From the IMG/VR virus record IMGVR_UViG_3300005528_000190, positions 1 to 24,231 of that record: 24,231 bases of DNA, one strand, 5' to 3'. Positions within the stretch are counted from its first letter, which is position 1, and each line of letters begins with the position of its first letter. The stretch comes from a virus. The position numbers and the translations under genes were made by a program. The notes beneath the pieces are model-generated. The model worked only from the letters and a program-made list of their open reading frames with translations. It was not told where the DNA came from and searched no databases. Below, piece after piece: positions 15,366 to 22,308 of the stretch.

Positions 15366-15884
15366 ATGGAGACAAAATCAAGAATGTTAAAAAGAAATCC
15401 TGAACCTGCTAAGACTGTATCTAGACCTACTGTTACTGTAACTCAACCTAAGAGTGAGCCAGCTAAACCTGAACCTACTCCAAGTACAGGTGTAGGAGGA
15501 AGTTCTTTAGATAACATGGTTTCTTCTTGTGCTGTAGAACTTATGAATGCAAGAAACAGTTTTCATAAATTACATCTTAAAGTTACAGGAGAAGGATCTT
15601 ATGCAGCTCATGTAGCAATTGGAGATTTTTATGATGGTTTACCTGGACATGCTGATACATTAGTAGAAGGATACCAAGGAGTTGCTGAAAAGATATTAAC
15701 TCTAAAAGATGTATCATCTAGAACTCTTGAGACTGTATCAGATGGTGTTGCATACTTAAGAGACTTGTACGCAATGATAAATAAATTACAAGGAATGCTA
15801 CCTTATTCTGAGATAGTAAACAATCTTGATTTAGTAAAAGACTCTATCAATTCAACTAAGTACAAATTATTATTTCTGAAATAG
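15366..15884 (+). CDS. Dps/ferritin-like phage protein (DUF5856-like), 172 aa
   Basis: After a disordered Pro/Thr/Lys-rich N-terminus (about 1-45), residues 50-170 form a predicted four-helix bundle. The signature is NSFHKLHLKVTGEGSYAAHV, then AIGDFYDGLPGHADTLVEGY, with H67, H70, H82, D87, D90, H95, D97 and E101. This resembles the Dps pattern in which a helix with H-x2-H is followed by an acidic D..D..H.D...E helix near the metal centre. I recall this family from phages as a domain of unknown function related to Dps (DUF5856 from memory, unchecked). Possible roles are iron oxidation or storage, protection of packaged DNA, or a purely structural part. Its place inside the structural operon, between connector-like and abundant virion genes, hints at a virion component. 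Confidence 0.65.
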   Translation: METKSRMLKRNPEPAKTVSRPTVTVTQPKSEPAKPEPTPSTGVGGSSLDNMVSSCAVELMNARNSFHKLHLKVTGEGSYAAHVAIGDFYDGLPGHADTLVEGYQGVAEKILTLKDVSSRTLETVSDGVAYLRDLYAMINKLQGMLPYSEIVNNLDLVKDSINSTKYKLLFLK

Positions 15885-15904
15885 TTTGGAATTTTAAACA
15901 AGAT

Positions 15905-15951
15905 TCCTTATATTATATAGTATATATATTTATTAATTAAACAAAAAAACA
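15905..15951 (+). promoter_or_regulatory. Candidate promoter and A-rich leader before the 546-aa gene
   Basis: The 67-base gap contains TCCTTATATTA at 15905-15915, identical to 11 bases at 6761-6771 before the scaffold gene, then AT-only sequence and the leader TTAATTAAACAAAAAAACA touching the ATG at 15952. The shared string in two structural gaps supports a phage late promoter; the leader is of the same A-rich kind as that of the MCP. There is no Shine-Dalgarno sequence. Confidence 0.4.
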
Positions 15952-17592
15952 ATGGCTTATTTTAATCATGCTTTTAGAAAGTCATTCTTAGCTACTGGTC
16001 TAACAAATTCTAGTTTAGGCATTACGCTTTTGGATGGCTCAACAGCAACAGTTAACACGGCACGCGGGTATTTGAATACTGCAGGTGTGCCAACTTATGG
16101 ACTTAATTTGATTTCTCAAACAGTAGAAGCTGGGAACTCTCCTTATGTAAGTGGGTATATTGGATTCTTTAATCCACAAACTAACTTATCTGTAACATCT
16201 CCTACTGGATGTTGTCCTTTGTATCTTGCAGGTTCTGCAATTTATGCTAATGACAAGATTGGTAAATTCCACGGTGGTTACCAAGAGACTAACAAGTCTA
16301 AAGTAATTAACCCACGTTATGTAACTAGATTTTATTCTGTTGCTCCATGTGAGCCTCAGAATGAAGTAGTACACGTAGGTTCAACTTACTTTACTGCAGG
16401 TGGTGGTATCATTACTTTAGCGGGTGGTGCACTTGTTGCAGGTACAGGTTATGCTAACGGAACTTATACTACAACTGTTACAGGTGGTACAGGTACCGGT
16501 GCTGTAGTAGAAATTGTTGTAACTGGTAACACTATTGATTCAGTTACTATTATTGCTCCTGGAAAAGATTATACAGTAGGTGATACACTTACTATTGTTG
16601 GAGGTAACAATGATGGTACAGTAGTAATTCCAGTAAGTGGTGTTACACTTCCCGTAGAAGACAATGCTAACTGTTGTAAAGAGTTCTTGTGTGGTGAGAC
16701 TTATCACTTGCGTCTTGACATCAAAGGATCTCCAGCATTACGTTACTTAGATCACAATGCATACTATACTGCTGATGCATACACTGGATGTTGTCCTGCA
16801 GGATCTATTGCTCCTACTCCAGTTGACTCAACTGAAGTAATGATTCAATGGGCTAATGCTATATTGAGATACCCAGTAGTTAATCCTTTTGTTCAGATTG
16901 CTGTACAAGATCAGGAAGGTGTTATTTGGTATGCTCCAGGTACTCCTGCTGCTTTCTTAACTGCAAATGGTGCTGACACTTGGGATAATTATGTATCTCC
17001 AGGATATATTGACAATGCTTGTGCTGGTCTTATCTTTAATGGTGCATATGTAGATACAAGATTTGGTGATTGTACTTTCCAAATCTCTGACTTCTATGAG
17101 AAAGAGCCTGTTAGAATTTATCTTTCTGAGATGGATCTTAACGGTGACCCATGTACTTTTGATGGTATCTGTGTACATAAAGAGTGTGAAGGACTTCAAG
17201 TTCAAGGTCTTGGTGAGACAGTTTTGCGTGATATGATTCTTTCTGAGTCTTACAGACAAAACTTCTTTGCAACTGATTTCAGGATTCGTGAGATTACTCA
17301 AGGAAACCAGATTGTTGCATCTATTGACCGTACAGCTCTTTACTGGAGATATTACTTGCAACACAGTATTCCACGTCACAACAATCCAACAGGTACATTT
17401 GATTCAGATCAGTACATGTTAGAAATCTATTCATTCAATCAATTGGGTACGTTTGAAACTCAAACAGCAGAATGGTTAGATGGATGTGGTGTATGTGAAA
17501 TCAATGTTGCTGAAGATGGATACGGATGCTTAACTGAGTGTAATGTTCCAATTGCATTTCCAGATGTAGCTTCTGTAACTCCAGTACTCTAA
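15952..17592 (+). CDS. Abundant virion structural protein candidate with glycine-rich beta insert, 546 aa
   Basis: The protein is beta-rich with conspicuous Cys pairs (TGCCPLYLAG at about 86-95, NCCKEFLCGETYHLRLD at about 240-256, TGCCPAG further on). A glycine/threonine-rich domain at about 155-232 (ALVAGTGYANGTYTTTVTGG onward, ending GKDYTVGDTLTIVGG) looks like a small inserted beta domain of the kind often found in phage capsid or fibre proteins. The C-terminal half has ordinary globular sequence (MIQWANAILRYPVVNPFVQI). The gene has its own A-rich leader, a candidate promoter and a strong terminator, and uses CGT and ATT/ATC codons like the MCP, all pointing to high expression. A head auxiliary/decoration or other major virion protein is inferred. 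It lacks recognised sheath or lysin motifs. Confidence 0.55.
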   Translation: MAYFNHAFRKSFLATGLTNSSLGITLLDGSTATVNTARGYLNTAGVPTYGLNLISQTVEAGNSPYVSGYIGFFNPQTNLSVTSPTGCCPLYLAGSAIYANDKIGKFHGGYQETNKSKVINPRYVTRFYSVAPCEPQNEVVHVGSTYFTAGGGIITLAGGALVAGTGYANGTYTTTVTGGTGTGAVVEIVVTGNTIDSVTIIAPGKDYTVGDTLTIVGGNNDGTVVIPVSGVTLPVEDNANCCKEFLCGETYHLRLDIKGSPALRYLDHNAYYTADAYTGCCPAGSIAPTPVDSTEVMIQWANAILRYPVVNPFVQIAVQDQEGVIWYAPGTPAAFLTANGADTWDNYVSPGYIDNACAGLIFNGAYVDTRFGDCTFQISDFYEKEPVRIYLSEMDLNGDPCTFDGICVHKECEGLQVQGLGETVLRDMILSESYRQNFFATDFRIREITQGNQIVASIDRTALYWRYYLQHSIPRHNNPTGTFDSDQYMLEIYSFNQLGTFETQTAEWLDGCGVCEINVAEDGYGCLTECNVPIAFPDVASVTPVL

Positions 17593-17606
17593 TAACACAA
17601 TAACTT

Positions 17607-17660
17607 AAGAAAAGGGAGAGTGGGAGTTAATCTCTCCTCTCCTTTTCTTTTATATTTATT
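17607..17660 (+). terminator. Long bulged-hairpin terminator after the 546-aa gene
   Basis: AAGAAAAGG (17607-17615) pairs with CCTTTTCTT (17641-17649); after a bulged G, AGAG pairs with CTCT (17637-17640), and after a bulged T, GGGAG pairs with CTCTC (17632-17636) around the loop TTAAT. A T-rich tail follows. It totals about 18 pairs, including one G-U. It lies 14 bases after the stop codon and only 4 bases before the next likely ATG (17665). Confidence 0.85.
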
Positions 17661-17664
17661 TCTT

Positions 17665-18207
17665 ATGGCAAATCATGTCTTAAGTTTAGAGGTACCTACA
17701 GTAATGAATCCTTGTATAATGTCTGTACATGATACAAGTGTTTATTCTGAGATTGTACCCATTACCTGTGAAACCTTAAATGTAACAGTACCTGGATTCC
17801 AGTACTCTAATCAATTTGATGTTGCAGCAGGTTTTACTAAAATCATAACTGCTTGTGATTTACAGTTACAGGGTGCAGATTGTGGTGAAACATATGCTAA
17901 TATACCAGATGGTATTTATATCATTAAGTATAGTGTTTCCCCAAATGAACTTGTATATGTAGAATACAATCATTTAAGAATTACTCAAGCTTTAGTGAGG
18001 TACAATAAAGCTTTGTGTAAATTAGATCTTGCGGCTTGTGACCCAACAGTTGTTGTAAAGGACAAGCTAGAAAGATTAAGAATGATAAAGTCTTATCTAG
18101 ATGCAGCTAAAGCTAAAGTAGAATACTGCTTAGAGCCTCAGAAAGGAATGACTTTATATAACTATGCTCTTAGACTTCTAGATAAGTTTGATTGTAAAAC
18201 ATGTTAA
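17665..18207 (+). CDS. Cys-containing structural protein of unknown function, 180 aa
   Basis: The likely start is the ATG at 17665 (MANHVLSLEVPTVMNPCIMS); an upstream in-frame GTG at 17620 falls inside the terminator hairpin and is rejected. Residues 1-95 are beta-rich (ITCETLNVTVPGFQYSNQFD, then GIYIIKYSVSPNELVYVEYN). Residues 96-180 are helical (HLRITQALVRYNKALCKLDL, then KLERLRMIKSYLDAAKAKVE), ending LLDKFDCKTC with a terminal CxxC. The beta-then-helix layout and regular cysteines match the style of the Cys-rich genes after it. It is the first gene of a block with them and is probably an attachment or adaptor part of a virion appendage. I recognise no named family. Confidence 0.5.
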   Translation: MANHVLSLEVPTVMNPCIMSVHDTSVYSEIVPITCETLNVTVPGFQYSNQFDVAAGFTKIITACDLQLQGADCGETYANIPDGIYIIKYSVSPNELVYVEYNHLRITQALVRYNKALCKLDLAACDPTVVVKDKLERLRMIKSYLDAAKAKVEYCLEPQKGMTLYNYALRLLDKFDCKTC

Positions 18208-18214
18208 ACTAAAT

Positions 18215-18226
18215 AAACCAACAATT
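18215..18226 (+). promoter_or_regulatory. A-rich leader AAACCAACAATT deciding the start at 18227
   Basis: AAACCAACAATT touches the ATG at 18227, matching the leaders at 6787 and 9747. This makes 18227 the likely start rather than the in-frame ATG at 18188, which overlaps the preceding gene by 20 bases. Confidence 0.55.
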
Positions 18227-18448
18227 ATGGCAAAATGTGGAAACTGTGGGAAAGCATTATCCTGCGGATGTCAAAAAAGAAAAGCTTCTAATGGGGCTGC
18301 AGTATGTTCTACTTGTATATCTAGTTATGAAAATACACAAGTAAACAAAACAATTAAACCATTAGAACTAGATCTTGAAAAAGAAGTAAATAAACTTACT
18401 ACTCCACCTTCTTGGAAAAAGGTATATAAGAGTAGGCAAATAAAATAA
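18227..18448 (+). CDS. Small Cys-rich zinc-ribbon-like protein, 73 aa
   Basis: Starting at 18227, the product begins MAKCGNCGKALSCGCQKRKA and has a later VCSTC, giving CxxC, CxC and CxxC groups in the first ~35 residues, a plausible zinc-binding knuckle pair. The rest is charged and helical (LELDLEKEVNKLTTPPSWKK). The N-terminal CGNCG...CGC pattern is repeated in the 161-aa protein at 21702 (CKNCGCNQIDCGCK), which suggests a common small module used in this block. The start is chosen by the AAACCAACAATT leader. A metal-binding adaptor or clamp for the neighbouring Cys-rich fibre-like proteins is possible; a regulatory zinc protein cannot be excluded. Confidence 0.6.
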   Translation: MAKCGNCGKALSCGCQKRKASNGAAVCSTCISSYENTQVNKTIKPLELDLEKEVNKLTTPPSWKKVYKSRQIK

Positions 18449-18449
18449 A

Positions 18450-20087
18450 ATGGCAGCAGCATTCTATTTAAGATTTATAAGTTGTATTCCTGGTACATCT
18501 ACCTCTAACTTTACAACTAACATAAATCCTAATATACAACCAGGATCAATTATTACTTTTATTGATCCAGCTGCACCTTTACCAGTAACTGTATTTGGTT
18601 GTTATACAGTAGAACTTGTTGTAGTATTTGACGGAACTCCTCCTGATTATACAGTAAACTGGACTACACAAGAATACTTCTCAGTAATTGATTGTCCTAC
18701 TTGTATTGACCTTGTAAGATATACCAGACAATATAAGTTTACTGCATGCTGTGATCCAACAGATATCATATACTTCAGAGCAAAAGATCTTATAGCAGAT
18801 GGTACTTATGCTTACTATGGTTTAGATCCTAACATAGGATTAGTAAATCATCATTGCTATGAAGTAGAAAAAGTAGAGATTGCTGACTACACAGCTTTTT
18901 ATAATCTTAATCCTATATCTGCTACAGACTTAGATCCAGAGAATTGTGAAAGTGATGTATGTCAAAATGCATGTGACTCTTGTTTTATGCTTGAAGACTG
19001 TGAAGGATTACAAGATCCTATATACACAACTTCAGCACAGTTCTTACAATATGCAGATACTGGACAAGCTATTATAGTAAATGGGTACACTAACTGCTGG
19101 ACTGTAACAACCACAAGATCAAATTGTGATTGTTCTATATCTTTAATACCAATATTAGTTTATCAGGATTGTCCTAGTTGTACTAATCCTAAAGGATACA
19201 AACTTACTAGTTGTGCAGATGCAGCAGAGATAATCTATTCAATTGATGACTTAGCTCAGTATGTAGGTAAGATAGTAAAGACTGATTGTGGTACATGTTG
19301 GAGAGTTGAAGAAATAGATATTGCTCCACCAGATGTACAGCCTGTTGTTATTGTAAACTCTTATGATAATTGTAGAGATTGTACAGCAGTACATTATAGA
19401 TTAAGAGATTGTACTGGAGTTGCTGACTCAATATATACTACTACAGATTTATCAGATTATATAGGTAGTATTATTACTATAGACTATTGTCCTAATATTT
19501 GTTGGACTGTACAATTAACTGAGGAAGAATTAGATACAGGAGATGTATTCTTTAATACTGAATATGCAGACTGTCCTGAGTGTTATATAGCAGTATATCC
19601 AGTTACTTGTCAAACTGCAACTAATACAGGAAATACACCAGTTTCATTAAGTTATTATGATGCAGAGGGTATTCGTCAAATAATAACTCTTCAAGGAGGA
19701 GCAACAACAGATAAAGCATGTTTACTTTTCTTTATACCTGATGATGCTATTACTATAACAAGTTATGGTGAATGTATTGGTGGTCAATGTCCTCCACTAG
19801 ATTTAGGTCCTAGAAGAAAAGTAAAACCAGGATATGACACTAAAGCTTGTTCAGCAGATTATTATGAAGAAGTAATGTGTCACTACTCAGAATGGATGTA
19901 TAAAGATGTACTAGAAAGAAGATATGGTATATCTAACTGTTGTCCAGATGAATTAATGAAATGGGAAATAAGAAAAGAAATGCTTGAGCTTGATGTATTA
20001 ATCAACCCTGATTATACTTGTTTACCGCAACCAGACTGTGGGTGTTGTAATCCAGTACAGTTAACCCCTAAGACTTGCGGTTCTTAA
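18450..20087 (+). CDS. Cys-closed tandem-repeat virion protein, 545 aa
   Basis: The first ~447 residues are about six repeats, each closed by a CxxC or similar: CPTC (82-85), CDSC (175-178), CPSC (241-244), CRDC (308-311), CPEC (375-378) and C442/C447. The three best units (about 179-244, 245-311, 312-378; 66-67 residues each) share Y-x-L-x-x-C at the start, a central IYTTxDLxxYxG element and CWTV or CWRV before the closing CxxC. There are 40 cysteines in all. The C-terminal ~90 residues are a helical domain (YEEVMCHYSEWMYKDVLERR, then NCCPDELMKWEIRKE) with a Cys-rich end. A string of small beta domains is typical of an extended fibre, collar or decoration protein. Cysteines probably bind metal or form disulphides outside the cell. 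Not a recognised enzyme. Confidence 0.6.
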   Translation: MAAAFYLRFISCIPGTSTSNFTTNINPNIQPGSIITFIDPAAPLPVTVFGCYTVELVVVFDGTPPDYTVNWTTQEYFSVIDCPTCIDLVRYTRQYKFTACCDPTDIIYFRAKDLIADGTYAYYGLDPNIGLVNHHCYEVEKVEIADYTAFYNLNPISATDLDPENCESDVCQNACDSCFMLEDCEGLQDPIYTTSAQFLQYADTGQAIIVNGYTNCWTVTTTRSNCDCSISLIPILVYQDCPSCTNPKGYKLTSCADAAEIIYSIDDLAQYVGKIVKTDCGTCWRVEEIDIAPPDVQPVVIVNSYDNCRDCTAVHYRLRDCTGVADSIYTTTDLSDYIGSIITIDYCPNICWTVQLTEEELDTGDVFFNTEYADCPECYIAVYPVTCQTATNTGNTPVSLSYYDAEGIRQIITLQGGATTDKACLLFFIPDDAITITSYGECIGGQCPPLDLGPRRKVKPGYDTKACSADYYEEVMCHYSEWMYKDVLERRYGISNCCPDELMKWEIRKEMLELDVLINPDYTCLPQPDCGCCNPVQLTPKTCGS

Positions 20088-20097
20088 TATTATTTAG

Positions 20098-20122
20098 TAT
20101 ATTATAATATATAGCATATAGT
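20098..20122 (+). promoter_or_regulatory. Candidate TATATTATAA promoter box before the 522-aa gene
   Basis: The 35-base gap is AT-only apart from four bases and contains TATATTATAA at 20098-20107, close to the TATATTAAAT and TATATTATAT strings in other gaps. Weak evidence because of AT richness; no terminator precedes it, so the gene may simply be co-transcribed with the 545-aa gene. Confidence 0.22.
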
Positions 20123-21691
20123 ATGAAGCCTTTAAATTTAGATAACTCACCTTGTAGTCCAGTATCATCTAACTGTATAATCTGGCAAGGTCCTGATATC
20201 CCTTGTATCAAACTTTGTAAAGGAGATACTATTAGTGATGTAGTGTTCAAACTTGCTACAGAGCTATGTACTATACTGGATACACTTAAAGTTACAAGTT
20301 ATGATTTAGCATGCTTTAACTTAGCAGAGTGTCAACCAAATACCTTTCAAGAACTCATTCAGTTTTTAATTACTAGAATCTGTGCTCTTGAAAATGTAGA
20401 TCCTACTACAGTAGTTACAGATACTACAAGAACAGATATAACATCAACTAAGTCTCAAGCAGTAACTAATTTTCTTCTTACAGCAGCACCATGCTTTGGT
20501 GGAGGTACTGTTACTCTAATAGAGTATGTAGATTTAATTGCGGCAAGAATTTGTAGTATCATAGATGACATTGCTCAGATTAATATAGATATCTCATCTT
20601 TAGATATTAGAGTATCTGCATTAGAATCTGCAGTACCTCCTGTATATACTACACCTACATTTACATTATCTTGTGCAATAGGAACTACACCTCCTTTAGC
20701 TTCAGGATCAACACAAGCAATTAACACAATTCTTCAGAAGTTTATTAATGAAGAATGGTGTCCAATGAAAGTTGCTTTGGGTACACCAGCTGATTTATCT
20801 GCAGCTATTGCAACTCAATGTATAGCAGGAACTGATTTAGCTTTAGCAGTACAGTATACTTCTCCTGGAACAATTATGCAGGTTGCATATCCTACATATG
20901 TAGCTGCTCCAGTTTCTCTTGCAGACTTTATTAATAATATCTGGATTGGTTTATGTGATCTTAGAGATAGAGTAGAGAATTGGGAAAAAGATGTTATAGT
21001 TGCAGCTGGTAATAATGTTACAGTATCTTCAGTTGTAGCAGCTAATGTAACTACATATACAGTAAATGCATTAGATACTATTGTAGCTGCTACAGATGAT
21101 ATTACAGTAACTCCATCAGGCCCAGTAGCAGGAGTAACTACATATACTGTAGGAAGAACTCCTAAGATTAATTTTTATGCTGAAGCATTAACTCCAGTTG
21201 ATATTGTTACTGATCCAGGTTTTGCAGACTTAGTATATTTTCAACCTACTGGTTATACAGGACTTACATACACTAATGCATCAGGAGCAACAAAAGACTT
21301 TATTGTACAAGTCTCTTATCAAACAGAGTCAAACTATATTGGTATTCCTGCTATCCAATCTGGACTATCAAATTGGGTAGATGGAGCAATAGTTAAAAAT
21401 CTAGCAGTTGTTCAATATGAAAACTTGTCAAGACCTAGTATAGGTTTTCAAATGTGGGATAGTGTAACTAACACACCTATTACATCAATTACTGCAGAAA
21501 CTGTTGTAACTACACCTAGCACTAATCCAGTAGATATTGGTGTAAATGCTAATGCTGTTTTAAGAGAGACAGTAAATTTCTTTTATAAGGTAACATTAAA
21601 TGCAGCAGAGAGTGCTTCATTATTCTTTAGAAGTAGAGTAGGTAATACTGGTAACTTACTTAAGGCTCAAATATTTGTACAAGAATTATAA
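20123..21691 (+). CDS. Fibre-like protein with Cys-capped helical repeats and C-terminal beta domain, 522 aa
   Basis: The N-terminal half contains five similar amphipathic helices, each ending in a cysteine: TISDVVFKLATELC (to C49), TFQELIQFLITRIC (C87), TLIEYVDLIAARIC (C144), AINTILQKFINEEWC (C213) and SLADFINNIWIGLC (C278), spaced roughly 40-70 residues. A coiled-coil stretch follows C144 (SIIDDIAQINIDISSLDIRV). Residues 290-346 hold two GNNVTVSS / DDITVTPSG units with TTYTV endings, typical of beta-helical or trimeric fibre shafts. The C-terminal ~175 residues are beta-rich and end in a likely tip or trimerisation domain. The N-terminal NCIIWQGPDIPCIKLCKGD module is shared with the 161-aa protein. 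The best interpretation is a trimeric fibre or appendage that may bind the host. Confidence 0.6.
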   Translation: MKPLNLDNSPCSPVSSNCIIWQGPDIPCIKLCKGDTISDVVFKLATELCTILDTLKVTSYDLACFNLAECQPNTFQELIQFLITRICALENVDPTTVVTDTTRTDITSTKSQAVTNFLLTAAPCFGGGTVTLIEYVDLIAARICSIIDDIAQINIDISSLDIRVSALESAVPPVYTTPTFTLSCAIGTTPPLASGSTQAINTILQKFINEEWCPMKVALGTPADLSAAIATQCIAGTDLALAVQYTSPGTIMQVAYPTYVAAPVSLADFINNIWIGLCDLRDRVENWEKDVIVAAGNNVTVSSVVAANVTTYTVNALDTIVAATDDITVTPSGPVAGVTTYTVGRTPKINFYAEALTPVDIVTDPGFADLVYFQPTGYTGLTYTNASGATKDFIVQVSYQTESNYIGIPAIQSGLSNWVDGAIVKNLAVVQYENLSRPSIGFQMWDSVTNTPITSITAETVVTTPSTNPVDIGVNANAVLRETVNFFYKVTLNAAESASLFFRSRVGNTGNLLKAQIFVQEL

Positions 21692-21701
21692 TAATTAAGT
21701 T

Positions 21702-22187
21702 ATGTCTAATTGTAAAAACTGTGGGTGTAATCAAATAGATTGTGGATGTAAGGATAAGTTTCTTACAACTCCACCTCCATGTCCTACACCAGAAGGTTGT
21801 CCAGATCCACAACCTTGTTCAGAAGTATTTGACTCTCAGTGTATTATATACACAGCAACTGATATTACATGTAATCAAGATACTGTAGTAAACCAAGATG
21901 ATACAGTACAAACTGCATTACAAAGTATCTCAGATTATTTTTGTGAAGAAGTAAATTTAAGAACCCGTAAGTTTTCTAACTCTGGAGCATTTGGTACCAA
22001 TACTCCAACAACAGTTACACATAACTTAAATACTACAAATATTGTAGTTGCTATGGCAACAAGCTCAGGTTTACCATATACATCATACGTACATGGTACT
22101 GACTATACATATACAATTGTCAATGCTAATTCTATTTCAGTAACCCTTGTTCCAGGTGGTTTAGCAAATATTACAGTTATTGGCTAA
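21702..22187 (+). CDS. Short Cys-rich fibre-like protein, 161 aa
   Basis: The N-terminal ~50 residues are Cys/Pro-rich (CKNCGCNQIDCGCKDKF, PPCPTPEGCPDPQPCSE), followed by QCIIYTATDITCNQDTVVNQ and a helix ending SDYFCEE. This middle module matches NCIIWQGPDIPC...GDTISDV...LC in the 522-aa protein. The C-terminal ~70 residues form a small beta domain (TTVTHNLNTTNIVVAMATSS) of the kind found at tips of short tail or head fibres. I recall this combination as common in aquatic Bacteroidota phages. Last gene before a strong terminator; probably a short fibre sharing an attachment site with the longer one. Confidence 0.62.
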   Translation: MSNCKNCGCNQIDCGCKDKFLTTPPPCPTPEGCPDPQPCSEVFDSQCIIYTATDITCNQDTVVNQDDTVQTALQSISDYFCEEVNLRTRKFSNSGAFGTNTPTTVTHNLNTTNIVVAMATSSGLPYTSYVHGTDYTYTIVNANSISVTLVPGGLANITVIG

Positions 22188-22191
22188 AGAT

Positions 22192-22223
22192 GTCGCAGTT
22201 TGTTGGTTTCTGTGACTAACAAA
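22192..22223 (+). other. Two mutually exclusive hairpins before the terminator
   Basis: GTCGCAG (22192-22198) pairs with CTGTGAC (22210-22216) as seven pairs with one G-U. The loop TTTGTTGG (22199-22206) can instead pair with CTAACAAA (22216-22223) as eight pairs with one G-U. The two pairings share C22216 and each blocks the other. They lie directly before the terminator hairpin, with no gap. Confidence 0.4.
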
Positions 22224-22260
22224 AAACCCTGGGTGCTACCTCTGCCCAGGGTTTGTATTT
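22224..22260 (+). terminator. Rho-independent terminator after the fibre block
   Basis: AAACCCTGGG (22224-22233) pairs perfectly with CCCAGGGTTT (22245-22254) around an 11-base loop, followed by GTATTTT. It lies about 37 bases after the stop of the 161-aa gene and separates the fibre block from the IHF-like gene. Confidence 0.9.
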
Positions 22261-22264
22261 TCTG

Positions 22265-22308
22265 TATATTTGCTATAGTAGATAATTTTTTGTATATTAA
22301 ATAGTATA
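22265..22308 (+). promoter_or_regulatory. Candidate promoter: TATATTTG -7 box and TATATTAAAT
   Basis: After the terminator, TATATTTG at 22265-22272 matches the Bacteroidota -7 consensus TAnnTTTG; a -33 TTTG is not present at the usual spacing (the closest, 22252-22255, is too near). TATATTAAAT at 22293-22302 is identical to 6765-6774. Since a strong terminator precedes, a promoter is expected here for the IHF-like and neck genes. No other feature is seen in this gap. Confidence 0.4.

Noticed and set aside
16957-17379. 140-aa open frame on the minus strand
   Set aside because: It lies wholly inside the 546-aa gene, has no leader of the A-rich type, no family resemblance and an unusual composition for this phage; best explained as an antisense shadow.
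17620-17664. GTG start extending the 180-aa protein by 15 residues
   Set aside because: The GTG lies within the terminator hairpin and the extension is encoded by the hairpin and its T-rich tail; ATG 17665 is used.
18188-18226. ATG start extending the Cys-rich 73-aa protein by 13 residues
   Set aside because: It overlaps the previous gene and has no leader, whereas AAACCAACAATT touches ATG 18227.
22192-22223. H-type pseudoknot
   Set aside because: Both stems could be drawn as a pseudoknot, but the connecting loops would have zero bases, which cannot span seven pairs; alternative hairpins are more realistic.
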